DNA of 64,000 nucleotides from Flavobacterium turcicum (GTDB lineage: Bacteria > Bacteroidota > Bacteroidia > Flavobacteriales > Flavobacteriaceae). The translations under genes and the position numbers were made by a program. The notes below the pieces were generated by a model. That model did not search any database, was not told where the DNA came from, and saw only the letters and a program-made list of their open reading frames with translations. Within the stretch, counting starts at the first letter, position 1. Each line of letters opens with the position of its first letter. The stretch lies in the NCBI RefSeq assembly GCF_011365745.1, contig NZ_JAAOBY010000002.1, positions 310,001-374,000 of the forward strand, read 5' to 3'. Of this stretch, positions 53,296 to 63,732 are shown piece after piece.

Positions 53296-56200
53296 ATGGC
53301 TTACAATTTATCCCAAAAACTAAGTGCCAATATTGAGGCAATAGCCATTGCAATACAGTGGCAGGAAGGCAGTGTGCTTACAGAAGAAAGTGTAACTGCA
53401 TTAAAGGCGTACGCAGGTTTTGGTGGGATCAAAGCTATTTTGTATCCAAAAGGGAGTATAGAAGACTGGACAGCCTCTGGTGCTACTAAGGAGGATCTTA
53501 AATTATATCCAGAAATCATACGTTTGCACCAACTTTTAGAAGATCACTATTCTGAAAAGCAATACAATAGTATTATTGCTTCGCTTCGCAATAGTGTATT
53601 AACTGCTTTTTATACACCTGAAATTGTACCTCAAACTTTGTTTCATGCTTTTAAAGAGCAAGGAATTGTTCCAAAAAGAGTTTACGAACCATCAGCAGGA
53701 TCAGGCATATTCATCACCGAAGCCGTAAAAATATTTCCAAAAATAGAGCAGATTACAGCTGTTGAAAAGGATCAATTAAGCGGTATGATTCTTTCGGTAT
53801 TGAATAGTGCTTTGGCAACAAGTACAACAACCCATATAACAGGTTTAGAAGAAGCGCCGATAAATGACAATTATAGTTATGATCTTGTGGTAAGCAATAT
53901 TCCATTCGGTAATTTTTCAGTTTATGATGAAAACTATCCTGATAAAGCTATTTCAGGAAAAATCCACAATTACTTTTTTGCGAAAGGATTAGACAAATTA
54001 GCCAATGGTGGTTTGATGGCTTATATCACTACCGATGGTTTTCTAAATAGTCCATCTAATGAAAGTGCCCGACAGTATCTTTTTCAAAATGCAGATTTTG
54101 TTAGTCTCACTGTCATGCCTGATAACTTAATGAAAGAAACTGGGAATACAGAAGCCCCAAACCATCTGCTTATTGTTCAAAAAAATACAGATAAAAAAGA
54201 GTTTTCAGATGACGAAAATGAGCTTTTGAAGACGCTTGTACTGGAAAATGAGTATGGGAAATACAACACCAATAAATATCTTCAGGAAAGATCAGAATTA
54301 CTAATTGGTGATCAAGTGCAAGCAGGTAAAAATCAATACGGGCAAGCACATCAAAAGGTATGGCAAACTGGCGCTATCAATTCAATTGAAAGCCGTTTGT
54401 TTGAAACAATCACTGATGGACTAAAAGAAAATTTCAACAAAGAGCGTTTTGAAAAATCACAACAAATTAATAATGTTAAGCAATTAGATGCTACTACACA
54501 AAAATTTACCTATTTGTCTATGCCAGAGAGCAAAGCGATTGGTATTTCTGTGCAATTGGGATTGTTTGATACTGTGCCAGCCGAGAATATTAACCGAGCT
54601 ATGGATTACATTAATCCATTGGATGAAACAGTTGTAGACAAGAAAACAGCAAGAATTTTAAGTACGATACGCACCACAGATAATCCATTGCATGAAAATA
54701 TAGTGCTTATTGCCGCCAAACAAACCAATTCGAATAGGTACTTGTATAAATTATATTCTAACATTAAAGAAATTGATAGTTTTTCAGCCAATTGGATGAA
54801 CGGTGGACTACTGCCTCACGAACTATTGGCATTATCCAATACATTACAGCAATTTGACCATAGTTACGTTTATGAAGGAGATAAGACCTTTGAAGCTGCT
54901 TTTAATCTTGAACAGCAATTGCACGAAGACGTCGCCACAATCAAATCGTTTTACAAAGAAGGCACACTCGTTCGAATTGGCGAGAAAGTAGGGGTTTTAA
55001 ATGACATAAATGATGAGTACAAGCAAGCTTTTTTTCAACCAATACTTCAGCAAGGAAATCTTAAATTTTATGATGCTTATGTTGCTATTAGGGATAATTA
55101 TTTGGAATTATTTCAAAAAGAGCAATCCGATCAAATTGACATTGAAGCATCAAGAAAAAAATTAGAAGAGCTGTATACTAATTTTGTTGCTCAATATGGA
55201 ATTTTAAATAGTGTAGCCAATCGTAGGCTAATTATGCAAGATGTCGCATTTGGGTTTACCATCCTTTCCTCCTTGGAACGAAAAGAAGGCGAGAGGTATG
55301 TGAAGTCCGATATTTTAAGTGTATCAATGTTAAAGCAACAGGAACGGTATTTTACTGATGATCCAATTGAAGCACTGGCGAGAAGCTTGAACGAGAGAGG
55401 ATCTGTGGATTTAGAATTTATAACCGCTGCCACAGGATTCGGAGAAAATGAGGCGATTGAAAGTCTTAATCATCATATTTATTTAAACCCAATTCTCCAA
55501 AAATGGGAGACATCAGACCTCTACCTAAGTGGAAATGTTGTAGAAAAGTTGCAACAAGCAAAAGAAGCCCTTGAGCAATATCCTGAAAATGGACAATATT
55601 ATAAAGGGGTGCAGGCTTTAGAAAAAGTGCAACCTGAAGTAATTCCTTTTGAACTTTTGGATTTTAATCTAGGTGAACGTTGGATTCCGATTTCATATTA
55701 TGAAGATTTTGCCAAGCAATTATTTGAACAAGCTACAGATATTAAATATTTTCCATCACTGGATACTTTCAAAGTTAGTACTGGGCACAATACAAAAATT
55801 GACAGAGAATTTGCTATAACTACCAAAAGTGGAAGAACTACTTACGGTTATACCATAATGGAGCATGCGTTAGAGAATACCACACCATTTTTCACTTATG
55901 AGATAAAGGGATTTGATGGTAAACCCATACGAGTTCCTGACAATGAAGCTATACAATTGGCACATCAAAAAATTGAAATTATTCGAAATGGGTTTCTAGA
56001 ATGGTTGCAAGATTTGCCTCAAAAGGATAAAAAAACATTAGAAAACTTGTACAATCAAACGTTCAATTGTTTTGTACTTCGTGAATACGACGGAAGCCAT
56101 CTGACTTTTCCTGGACTGAATAAAAAAGCGCTTGAAATTGATGATTTATACAGTTCACAAAAGAATGCAGCATGGCGAATTATTCAAAATCGAGGTGCAT

Positions 56201-58878
56201 TAATTGATCACGAAGTCGGGTTAGGTAAAACACTTACTATGATTGTTGCAGCTAACGAAATGAAGCGATTGGGAATCATACAAAAACCTGCTATTCTTGC
56301 ACTTCGTGCTAACGTAGATCAAATTGCAACAACGTACAAGAAAGCCTATCCTAATGCTCGAATTTTAGCGCCTGGAGAAAATGATTTCAGGCCATCGAAA
56401 AGACTTAGGTTATTTCACGAAATTAAAAACAACAATTGGGATTGTATTATTTTGACCCATGACCAGTTTGGAAAAATTCCCCAATCAACAGAAATTCAAA
56501 AAGAGATTTTAGAAAATGAATTAGACAATGTGGAACGTGATTTAGAAACCGCTAAAGAATTGGGTGGCGACATTTCTAAAAAAATACTCAAAGGGCTTGA
56601 AATTCGTAAAAACAATCTTGATGGAAAACTTAAGGGGTTATTAAAAGACATGGAAGAAAAGAAAGATAGCGGTATCAACTTTAATGAAATGGGTATCGAT
56701 CATTTGTTTGTAGATGAATCTCACAAATTTAAGAATCTGACTTTCACAACCAGACATGACCGAGTAGCTGGAATTGGAAATATGCAAGGCAGTCAGAAAG
56801 CACTAAACATGTTGTTTGCGGTTCGTTCGCTCCAACAAAAATTTGATTCCGATTTGTGTGTCACTTTTCTTTCAGGAACACCTATTTCAAATAGTCTTAC
56901 GGAAATGTATTTGCTTTTTAAATATTTGCGACCTAAAGAAATGGAACGCCAGCGCATTGAAAACTTTGATGGATGGGCCTCTGTTTTTGCTAGAAAAACA
57001 ACTGATTTTGAATTTTCGGTCACCAATGAGATTATTGCTAAAGAGCGTTTTCGACATTTTATTAAAGTACCAGAACTGGCATTATTCTATAATGAAATTA
57101 CAGATTATAAAACAGCAAAACATATTGATTTGGACAAACCCGAAATCGACGAGCAATTGGTAAACATCAGTCCAACACCACAGCAAAGTGCTTTCATAGT
57201 TCAACTGATGCAGTTCGCAAAGACAGGTAATGCCACATTGATTGGAAGAGCACCTTTAAGTAGAGAGGAGGACAAAGGACGGATGTTAATCGCCACTAAT
57301 TATGCTAAAAAAATGGCAGCTGATATGCGCTTAATTGACGAAAGTTATACAGATCATCCCAATAATAAAATCAATACTTGTGCCCGAAATGTGGCTGAAG
57401 TTTATAATAAAACAACACTCCATAAAGGCACGCAGATTGTTTTTTCGGATATAGGAACACCTAAACCAGATGCATTTAACATGTATGATGCTCTAAAAGA
57501 GAAATTGGTTACGGATTTTAATATTCCAGCTTCTGAAATTACTTATATACATGACTGGACCGACAAAAAGAAATCGCAGCTATTTTCTAAAATGAGTACT
57601 GGAGAAATACGCATTCTATTAGGAAGCACAGAAAAAGCTGGAACGGGATTAAATGTGCAAAGACGCATAGTAGCAATGCATCATTTAGACATTCCTTGGA
57701 GACCATCCGATTTAGGGCAACGCAATGGGAGAGGAAGCAGGCAAGGCAACGAAGTTGCGAAACAACATTATGAAAATAAAGTAAAGAATTTTATTTACGC
57801 TACGGAACAATCTTTAGATAATTACAAATTTAATCTTTTGAAAAACAAGCAAACGTTCATAAGTCAAATGAAAAATTGTGAATTGAATGTTCGTTCAATT
57901 GATGAAGGGTCTATGGATGAGAAAAGTGGAATGAATTTTTCAGAATACATAGCTGTATTATCTGGAGATACCTCTTTATTGGAAAAATCAAAACTGGAAA
58001 AGAAAGTAGCTGTGATGGAAAGCCTTAAAAAGGCGCATTTTAAGGAAATTGCAAGAACAAAAAATCAGGTAGAATACCTTCAAGAGGAAAAAGTTACTAC
58101 TGCCAAAACGTTGGGTAAGCTTATATTCGATGAAGATTATTATAAAAAGAATCTGAAATATGACGCCGATGGTACAAAGTTGAATTCGATAGAAATTAAT
58201 GGTTTCAAGGCACAAGATTCTGAAAACATTGGAAAGCAAGTCATTGAACTTTATAAAAATTGGAAACCTGCCGATGGAGAAAGTGACGCAAAGCAAATCG
58301 GAAAGTTATATGGTTTTGCATTGTACATAAAAAGAGAGCGAGAGGCATTCCAAAATGATGGACTTTTCCAATACCGATATTCTAATAGTTTTTATGCACA
58401 ACGCTCAGAAGATGGTATTAAATATTCCCTCAATGGTGGATCGCCTAACGTAGACAATCCTAAATTGGCGGCCCGGCATTTTTTGAACGCTATTGACAGG
58501 GTAGAGCATCTACGAGAAAAATACCAAAAATCCTTAGTCGTAATCGAAGAGCAATTACCAAAGTTGCAACAACTGGCCTCAAAACCTTTTAATAATGAGA
58601 ATGAATTGCAACAAATGAAAAGTGAACTTTCAAGTTTAGAAAGGGAAATAGCATTACAAATTCAGCAAAATCAATTAAAACAAGAAAATCAGAATGAAAC
58701 AAGTTCAAATATTGAGTCAGTTTTATCCAATACTGCACCAGTTATTCAACTGAATATAAAAAATGGAGAGGAGTCTAAAAAAGAAATAAATGCTTTTGCA
58801 TCGTCTGAAAGTCAAAGTGATAAATGGCAGCAACAATCTTACGCTGGGATGAGAAAGAATAGCAGAATGAAATTTTAA
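53296..58878 (+). CDS. Giant N6-methylase / SNF2-type helicase fusion
   Basis: This 1860-residue protein has an N-terminal adenine methylase with AdoMet motif EPSAGSGIF (131-139) and the catalytic NIPF (201-204). The helicase has GLGKT (975-979), VDESHKF (D1140), '[20 protein letters not shown]' and motif [13 protein letters not shown] (near 1475). A coiled-coil tail follows. Such DarB-like proteins occur on phages and conjugative elements of many phyla and are thought to protect the incoming DNA from host restriction, either by modifying it or by translocating along it. The position inside the tra operon, between traE and traF, fits such a protective role during transfer. All helicase motifs look intact. 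Confidence 0.88.
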   Translation: MAYNLSQKLSANIEAIAIAIQWQEGSVLTEESVTALKAYAGFGGIKAILYPKGSIEDWTASGATKEDLKLYPEIIRLHQLLEDHYSEKQYNSIIASLRNSVLTAFYTPEIVPQTLFHAFKEQGIVPKRVYEPSAGSGIFITEAVKIFPKIEQITAVEKDQLSGMILSVLNSALATSTTTHITGLEEAPINDNYSYDLVVSNIPFGNFSVYDENYPDKAISGKIHNYFFAKGLDKLANGGLMAYITTDGFLNSPSNESARQYLFQNADFVSLTVMPDNLMKETGNTEAPNHLLIVQKNTDKKEFSDDENELLKTLVLENEYGKYNTNKYLQERSELLIGDQVQAGKNQYGQAHQKVWQTGAINSIESRLFETITDGLKENFNKERFEKSQQINNVKQLDATTQKFTYLSMPESKAIGISVQLGLFDTVPAENINRAMDYINPLDETVVDKKTARILSTIRTTDNPLHENIVLIAAKQTNSNRYLYKLYSNIKEIDSFSANWMNGGLLPHELLALSNTLQQFDHSYVYEGDKTFEAAFNLEQQLHEDVATIKSFYKEGTLVRIGEKVGVLNDINDEYKQAFFQPILQQGNLKFYDAYVAIRDNYLELFQKEQSDQIDIEASRKKLEELYTNFVAQYGILNSVANRRLIMQDVAFGFTILSSLERKEGERYVKSDILSVSMLKQQERYFTDDPIEALARSLNERGSVDLEFITAATGFGENEAIESLNHHIYLNPILQKWETSDLYLSGNVVEKLQQAKEALEQYPENGQYYKGVQALEKVQPEVIPFELLDFNLGERWIPISYYEDFAKQLFEQATDIKYFPSLDTFKVSTGHNTKIDREFAITTKSGRTTYGYTIMEHALENTTPFFTYEIKGFDGKPIRVPDNEAIQLAHQKIEIIRNGFLEWLQDLPQKDKKTLENLYNQTFNCFVLREYDGSHLTFPGLNKKALEIDDLYSSQKNAAWRIIQNRGALIDHEVGLGKTLTMIVAANEMKRLGIIQKPAILALRANVDQIATTYKKAYPNARILAPGENDFRPSKRLRLFHEIKNNNWDCIILTHDQFGKIPQSTEIQKEILENELDNVERDLETAKELGGDISKKILKGLEIRKNNLDGKLKGLLKDMEEKKDSGINFNEMGIDHLFVDESHKFKNLTFTTRHDRVAGIGNMQGSQKALNMLFAVRSLQQKFDSDLCVTFLSGTPISNSLTEMYLLFKYLRPKEMERQRIENFDGWASVFARKTTDFEFSVTNEIIAKERFRHFIKVPELALFYNEITDYKTAKHIDLDKPEIDEQLVNISPTPQQSAFIVQLMQFAKTGNATLIGRAPLSREEDKGRMLIATNYAKKMAADMRLIDESYTDHPNNKINTCARNVAEVYNKTTLHKGTQIVFSDIGTPKPDAFNMYDALKEKLVTDFNIPASEITYIHDWTDKKKSQLFSKMSTGEIRILLGSTEKAGTGLNVQRRIVAMHHLDIPWRPSDLGQRNGRGSRQGNEVAKQHYENKVKNFIYATEQSLDNYKFNLLKNKQTFISQMKNCELNVRSIDEGSMDEKSGMNFSEYIAVLSGDTSLLEKSKLEKKVAVMESLKKAHFKEIARTKNQVEYLQEEKVTTAKTLGKLIFDEDYYKKNLKYDADGTKLNSIEINGFKAQDSENIGKQVIELYKNWKPADGESDAKQIGKLYGFALYIKREREAFQNDGLFQYRYSNSFYAQRSEDGIKYSLNGGSPNVDNPKLAARHFLNAIDRVEHLREKYQKSLVVIEEQLPKLQQLASKPFNNENELQQMKSELSSLEREIALQIQQNQLKQENQNETSSNIESVLSNTAPVIQLNIKNGEESKKEINAFASSESQSDKWQQQSYAGMRKNSRMKF

Positions 58879-58889
58879 AAATCGATAAG

Positions 58890-59207
58890 ATGAAAAAAAG
58901 TGTCTACCAAATTAATAAAGGAATCAATCAAAGTATAGAATTTAAGGGATTAAAAGCACATTACATATGGTATTTAGGTGGCGGTATCATAGTACTTATG
59001 ATCCTCTTTGTAGTGCTTTATATCATTGGTTTACCCTCATTTGTTTGTATTGGAATTATTGGATTATTAGGAGCGCTGTTGGTTTTTAAAATATATAAAA
59101 TGAGTCGCAAATATGGAGAATTTGGAATGATGAAAGCATTGGCTAAAAGGCAAGTTCCAAAAGCAATTAGAGTTCAAAGTAGAAAAATTTTCAAGATGCA
59201 AAAATAA
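58890..59207 (+). CDS. traF: TraF, DUF4133 inner-membrane protein
   Basis: This 105-residue protein begins 'MKKSVYQINKGINQSIEFKG', has two close transmembrane helices ('YLGGGIIVLMILFVVLYIIG' and 'FVCIGIIGLLGALLVFKIYK'), and ends in a basic tail. This matches DUF4133/TraF, the VirB3-like component of the conjugation apparatus. It precedes traG by 27 bp, as in relatives. It normally follows traE directly; here the methylase-helicase and a small gene are inserted. Confidence 0.9.
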   Translation: MKKSVYQINKGINQSIEFKGLKAHYIWYLGGGIIVLMILFVVLYIIGLPSFVCIGIIGLLGALLVFKIYKMSRKYGEFGMMKALAKRQVPKAIRVQSRKIFKMQK

Positions 59208-59234
59208 TTTTTGGTTACAATTATTAATAGGTAA

Positions 59235-61727
59235 ATGATAGAAAAGATGGAGAAAAGGATAGATGATATTTTACCGATTATGGATGTGGAGCATGATTGC
59301 ATTCTTTCCAAACAAGGCGATGTAACGGTTGTATTCAAGGTACAACTTCCTGAAATATTTACATTGTCTGATCAGGAATATGAGGCTTTTCATCAGGCGT
59401 GGCTTAAATCGATTAAGTTATTGCCAAAGTTTAGCGTATTTCACAAGCAGGACTGGTTTGTTGATAGTAAGTTTCAAGCCGATTTTACCAATGACGATAC
59501 TAGTTTTCTTTCACGAAGTAGTGAGCAATTTTTTAATGAGCGACCATTTTTAGATCATTCGTGTTATATTTTTTTGACCAAGAAACCACAAGGAAGAAAA
59601 ACGTCAAGTTCTTTATTCTCTAATTTATTGAGAACAACAATAGTTCCCGAAGAAGCATTAAATACACAAATGCGTCAAGAATTCATAGATAGTACCGGAC
59701 AATTTGCAAGAATATTAGAAGACAGTGGTTTTGTAAAATTAACACGGCTTCTTAATGATGATCTTCGAAGTCACAGCCGAAAGATTGGAATTATAGAGCA
59801 ATATTGCTTTCTTTCTGATAATCAAAATTCCTTTGTCTTTAAAGATATTGCTTTCAATGATGGATTACAGGTTGGCGATAAACATTGTCAAATATACACA
59901 TTGGGCGATGCAGCAGACTTACCAGCATTGTGTGGTTCTAGAATTAATTACGACAGGTATTCAACAGACAAAACAAAATTCAGCATCGGCTTTGCCTCTA
60001 CGCTAGGGCAATTACTTTCCTGTAATCACATATACAATCAGTATATTTTTATAGAGGATTTTCAGAAAACATTGCAGAAACTAGAAAGTAAACGATTGCG
60101 ATTACAATCCCTATCTGCTTACAGCAGAGAGAATTTGATAGCTCGAGATGCCACAAATGATTTTCTAAATGAGGCATTTAGCCAGCAACGATTGGCAGTT
60201 AAGGCACATTTTAATGTATTGGTTTGGACTGATACTAAAACTGAACTAAAAGATTTAAAAAATAAAGTCTCTTCTGCTTTAGCACAGATGGATGCGGTAG
60301 CCAAACAGGAAACTATAGGAGCAGCTCAGATTTTTTGGGCTGGTATTCCTGGAAACGCTGCAGATTTTCCAATGAATGACACTTTTGATACGTTTCTGGA
60401 GCAAGCAACTTGTTTTCTGAATTTAGAAACGGGCTATCGTTCTTCGATAAGTCCAATGGGAATAAGACTTGGAGATCGCTTGACAGGTAAGCCAGTACAT
60501 GTTGACATTAGTGATGAGCCTGTAAAGATGGGTATCTGTACAAATCGTAATAAATTTATTCTAGGTCCATCAGGAAGTGGAAAGTCTTTTTTCACCAACC
60601 ATATGGTCAGAAGCTACTACGAGCAAGGAACACATATTGTCCTAGTCGATGTTGGGCACAGCTACAAGGGATTGTGTGATATGGTAGGCGGTTATTATTT
60701 TACTTATGATGAAAAGAATCCCATACGGTTCAATCCATTTTACATAAGTGAAGGTGATAATCTGGATACAGAAAAAAAAGAAAGTATCAAAACCCTATTG
60801 TTGGCTTTATGGAAAAAAGATAACGAGACATTTAACCGAAGTGAATATGTAGCACTATCGAATGCGCTTCAATTGTATTACGAAAAATTAAATACCGATG
60901 AAAATCTGTTTCCTTGTTTCAATACTTTTTATGATTTCTTAAAAAATGATTTTGTAAAAATACTAGAAGGTGATAAAGTAAAGGAAAAGGATTTTGATGT
61001 GAACAATTTTCTATACGTTTTGCGACCGTATTACCAAAGAGGTGAATTTGATTATCTACTAAATGCTACCGAAAATCTTGAGCTACTAAAAGAACGTTTT
61101 ATTGTATTTGAACTAGATAATATTAAGGACCATCCCATTCTTTTTCCTGTTGTGACCATCATCATCATGGAAGTTTTTATCAGTAAAATGCGAAAATTAA
61201 AAGGCGTCCGTAAAATGATTTTGATAGAAGAAGCTTGGAAAGCAATCGCTAAAGAAGGTATGGCAGAATATATAAAGTACCTGTTTAAAACTGTTCGAAA
61301 GTTTTTTGGTGAAGCCGTCGTAGTTACGCAAGAAGTAGAAGATATTATTTCCTCACCAGTAGTAAAACAAGCCATAATCAATAACAGTGATTGCAAAATA
61401 TTACTAGATCAAAGTAAGTATCAAAATAAGTTTGAGCAAATCCAAGAATTATTGGGTTTAACTGAAAAAGAAAAAGCAATGGTATTATCAGTAAATAAGG
61501 CAAATGATCCTGATAAAAAATATAAAGAGGTATTTATCTCTTTGGGAGGTATGTTGTCTAAAGTGTACCGAACAGAAGTATCTCTTGAAGAATATTTAGC
61601 CTACACAACAGAAGAAACGGAAAAAGTAAAGGTACAGGCCTACGCTAAAAAATTTGATGGTGATATTAAAAAAGGTATAGCTGCATTGGCAAAGGATATG
61701 AAAAATGAAAACTCAAAAATAAAATAA
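59235..61727 (+). CDS. traG: TraG, VirB4-like conjugation ATPase
   Basis: This 830-residue ATPase has an N-terminal domain with 'GDVTVVFKVQLPEIF', the Walker A loop GPSGSGKS (444-451), and Walker B in 'RKMILIEEAWKAIA' (about 662-675). 'VVTQEVEDIISSPVVKQAII' and a QSKYQNKF-type segment follow, as in VirB4-family TraG. It powers assembly of the conjugation channel at the inner membrane. Both length and motif set look complete. It is followed closely by three TraI-like genes. Confidence 0.95.
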   Translation: MIEKMEKRIDDILPIMDVEHDCILSKQGDVTVVFKVQLPEIFTLSDQEYEAFHQAWLKSIKLLPKFSVFHKQDWFVDSKFQADFTNDDTSFLSRSSEQFFNERPFLDHSCYIFLTKKPQGRKTSSSLFSNLLRTTIVPEEALNTQMRQEFIDSTGQFARILEDSGFVKLTRLLNDDLRSHSRKIGIIEQYCFLSDNQNSFVFKDIAFNDGLQVGDKHCQIYTLGDAADLPALCGSRINYDRYSTDKTKFSIGFASTLGQLLSCNHIYNQYIFIEDFQKTLQKLESKRLRLQSLSAYSRENLIARDATNDFLNEAFSQQRLAVKAHFNVLVWTDTKTELKDLKNKVSSALAQMDAVAKQETIGAAQIFWAGIPGNAADFPMNDTFDTFLEQATCFLNLETGYRSSISPMGIRLGDRLTGKPVHVDISDEPVKMGICTNRNKFILGPSGSGKSFFTNHMVRSYYEQGTHIVLVDVGHSYKGLCDMVGGYYFTYDEKNPIRFNPFYISEGDNLDTEKKESIKTLLLALWKKDNETFNRSEYVALSNALQLYYEKLNTDENLFPCFNTFYDFLKNDFVKILEGDKVKEKDFDVNNFLYVLRPYYQRGEFDYLLNATENLELLKERFIVFELDNIKDHPILFPVVTIIIMEVFISKMRKLKGVRKMILIEEAWKAIAKEGMAEYIKYLFKTVRKFFGEAVVVTQEVEDIISSPVVKQAIINNSDCKILLDQSKYQNKFEQIQELLGLTEKEKAMVLSVNKANDPDKKYKEVFISLGGMLSKVYRTEVSLEEYLAYTTEETEKVKVQAYAKKFDGDIKKGIAALAKDMKNENSKIK

Positions 61728-61756
61728 AGTAACTGCGATAAATATATTTTAAAGAT

Positions 61757-62455
61757 ATGAGAGCAAAAAACAAAATTATGGTTTTTCTGTTGTGCTTTAT
61801 GCTTACAGCTACACCTGTAGAATCTGCTACACCAGCAGGAATACTTCCTATTGCATTAATAAAAGGTGCGATTAAAAAAGTAATCAAAGCAATGGATCTG
61901 AGAATACAAAAGCTTCAGAACAAAACCATTTGGCTACAAAATGCGCAAAAAAAATTAGAAAATACTTTGTCTAAAATAAAACTCAAAGAAATTTCTGATT
62001 GGACAGAAAAGCAAAAAGACTTGTATCAGAATTACTACGAGGAACTGACGAAGGTCAAGGGTGTTATTGCTAATTACCAACGAATAAAGGACATCACCCA
62101 AAAGCAAGTTCGTCTCGTTGATGCGTATGAAAGTGCTTGGCGCCTCTTTCAGAAAGACAAGCATTTTAATTCTGGGGAATTGGATTATATGCAAAAAGTC
62201 TATTCTGGCATACTAAACGAAAGCATGAAAAATATTGATCAGATTTTTTTAATTCTAAACTCTTTTACTACAACTATGAGTGATTCTGAAAGACTTAAAA
62301 TCATCAATTCCGCAGCAGATATGATTGATGCGAACTATGATGATCTTATGCTTTTTAACAGGCAAAATGTACTTTTAAGTTTGCAAAGAGCCAAAACTAA
62401 AAGTGATATTGAAGCAATTAAGAAATTTTATGGAATAGTATTACTAAAACCGTGA
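61757..62455 (+). CDS. traI: TraI conjugal transfer protein (CTnDOT type)
   Basis: This 232-residue exported protein has a signal peptide ('LLCFMLTATPVESA'). A region typical of TraI of Bacteroides conjugative transposons follows: 'KKVIKAMDLRIQKLQNKTIW', then 'NAQKKLENTLSKIKLKEISD', then 'YYEELTKVKGVIANYQRIKD'. Near the end it has 'TMSDSERLKII' and 'LLSLQRAKTKSD'. It is periplasmic and helical and probably part of the conjugation machinery. The two genes after it share the general layout, so the three look like a family expanded in tandem. It is not related to the relaxase called TraI of F plasmid. Confidence 0.88.
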   Translation: MRAKNKIMVFLLCFMLTATPVESATPAGILPIALIKGAIKKVIKAMDLRIQKLQNKTIWLQNAQKKLENTLSKIKLKEISDWTEKQKDLYQNYYEELTKVKGVIANYQRIKDITQKQVRLVDAYESAWRLFQKDKHFNSGELDYMQKVYSGILNESMKNIDQIFLILNSFTTTMSDSERLKIINSAADMIDANYDDLMLFNRQNVLLSLQRAKTKSDIEAIKKFYGIVLLKP

Positions 62456-62459
62456 AATC

Positions 62460-63089
62460 ATGAAAAGAATAATTTTATTTCTGCTCTTGGCAGGATTTTC
62501 AAATGAAACCATTTCTGCACAGGCCAAACAAAGAAAGGTATTGTTACAACAAATTGCAGCGCTACAAGTGTATATTGGTTATGCTCAAAAAGGCTATTCA
62601 ATTACAAAGAACGGACTCCATACTATAAGCGACTTTAAAAGAGGAGAAATTAATCTTCATACAGATTATTTCTCTTCACTAAAACATGTTAACTCAAAAA
62701 TTAAAAATTATCAGAGAGTTTCAGAGATACTATCTCTTCAGACTAGCATCATCACAAGTTACAATTTCACTTATGAGCAAATCCAACAAGATGATCTGTT
62801 TTATGGAAATGAAAAGGAATACATCAAAAGGGTTTTTGACAGAGTAATTGATAATTGTAAAGTAATAGTTTATGAACTGAATACAGTTATAACAGACAAC
62901 CAGTTTCAAATGAGTGATGAGGAGCGAGTGAATCGAATTGATTCCTTGTATCAAGATATGGTTGGGAATTATAGTTTTTGTGAACAGTTTGGAAACCAAA
63001 TCAGATTATTGTCTTTGTCAAGAACTAAAGATCAAATGGATATAAAAATCAGCCACGCTCTGCAAGGCCTTAAAACTAAAATACCATGA
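62460..63089 (+). CDS. TraI-like exported protein (diverged paralog)
   Basis: This 209-residue protein has a signal peptide ending near ISAQ and a helical mature part. It contains 'KNYQRVSEILSLQTSII' and 'QMSDEERVNRIDSLYQDMVG', similar to TraI ('TTMSDSERLKII') and to the next gene ('RMSDDERLVAIDKIYADMQE'). It starts 4 bp after traI and overlaps the next gene by 4 bp. The function is probably periplasmic, in the conjugation apparatus. The shared MSD-x-ER motif supports common descent. Confidence 0.72.
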   Translation: MKRIILFLLLAGFSNETISAQAKQRKVLLQQIAALQVYIGYAQKGYSITKNGLHTISDFKRGEINLHTDYFSSLKHVNSKIKNYQRVSEILSLQTSIITSYNFTYEQIQQDDLFYGNEKEYIKRVFDRVIDNCKVIVYELNTVITDNQFQMSDEERVNRIDSLYQDMVGNYSFCEQFGNQIRLLSLSRTKDQMDIKISHALQGLKTKIP

Positions 63090-63721
63090 AAAAGCTTGTA
63101 AGTATAATAATTATTTTTTTCGGTGTGGTATATCCTCAAAAGACACTTGCTCAATCACAAGAAATGCAACAGTTGGTTCTGAACATTGAAAAACTGGCTC
63201 AGTTCAAGCAAATTCTAAAGGATATGAAAAAAGGGTACGAGATTCTTAACGGTGGCTACAACACTGTAAAAAATCTATCTAAAGGGAATTTCGATTTACA
63301 TAAAAGCTTTCTGGATGCACTGATGCAAGTAAGCCCAACAGTTCGCAACTATAAACGAGTTGGTGATATAATAAATTACCAAGTTCTTTTAGTGAAGGAG
63401 TACAAGTATGCCTTTAACCGATTTAAAAATAGTGGACATTTCACTAATGAGGAGGTAGACTATTTTCAAAGAGTGTATGATAATTTATTTAGGCAAAGCC
63501 TTAGAAATCTCGATGAGTTAACTACAATTATTACAGCTAGTAAGCTCAGGATGTCTGATGACGAGCGATTGGTGGCAATAGACAAGATTTATGCTGATAT
63601 GCAAGAGAAGCTTTTGTTTTTGAGAAGCTTCAATAATAATACTTCAGTCCTTGCTATCCAACGTGCCAAAGAACAGAATGATGTAAACGCTATCCGTAAA
63701 ACAATTCAGTCCAACAATTAA
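63086..63721 (+). CDS. TraI-like exported protein ('TerB family'-type label), third tandem copy
   Basis: This 211-residue protein has a signal peptide ('LVSIIIIFFGVVYPQKTLAQ') and a helical mature part with 'YKRVGDIINYQVLLVKEYKY' and 'RMSDDERLVAIDKIYADMQE'. Public records label similar proteins as TerB-family tellurite resistance; in this setting that is probably a misnomer, because it is secreted and lies within tra genes. It overlaps the previous gene by 4 bp and precedes traJ by 11 bp. It is most similar to the gene before it. A periplasmic channel part is the best guess. Confidence 0.72.
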   Translation: MKKLVSIIIIFFGVVYPQKTLAQSQEMQQLVLNIEKLAQFKQILKDMKKGYEILNGGYNTVKNLSKGNFDLHKSFLDALMQVSPTVRNYKRVGDIINYQVLLVKEYKYAFNRFKNSGHFTNEEVDYFQRVYDNLFRQSLRNLDELTTIITASKLRMSDDERLVAIDKIYADMQEKLLFLRSFNNNTSVLAIQRAKEQNDVNAIRKTIQSNN

Positions 63722-63732
63722 AAAATACTACT

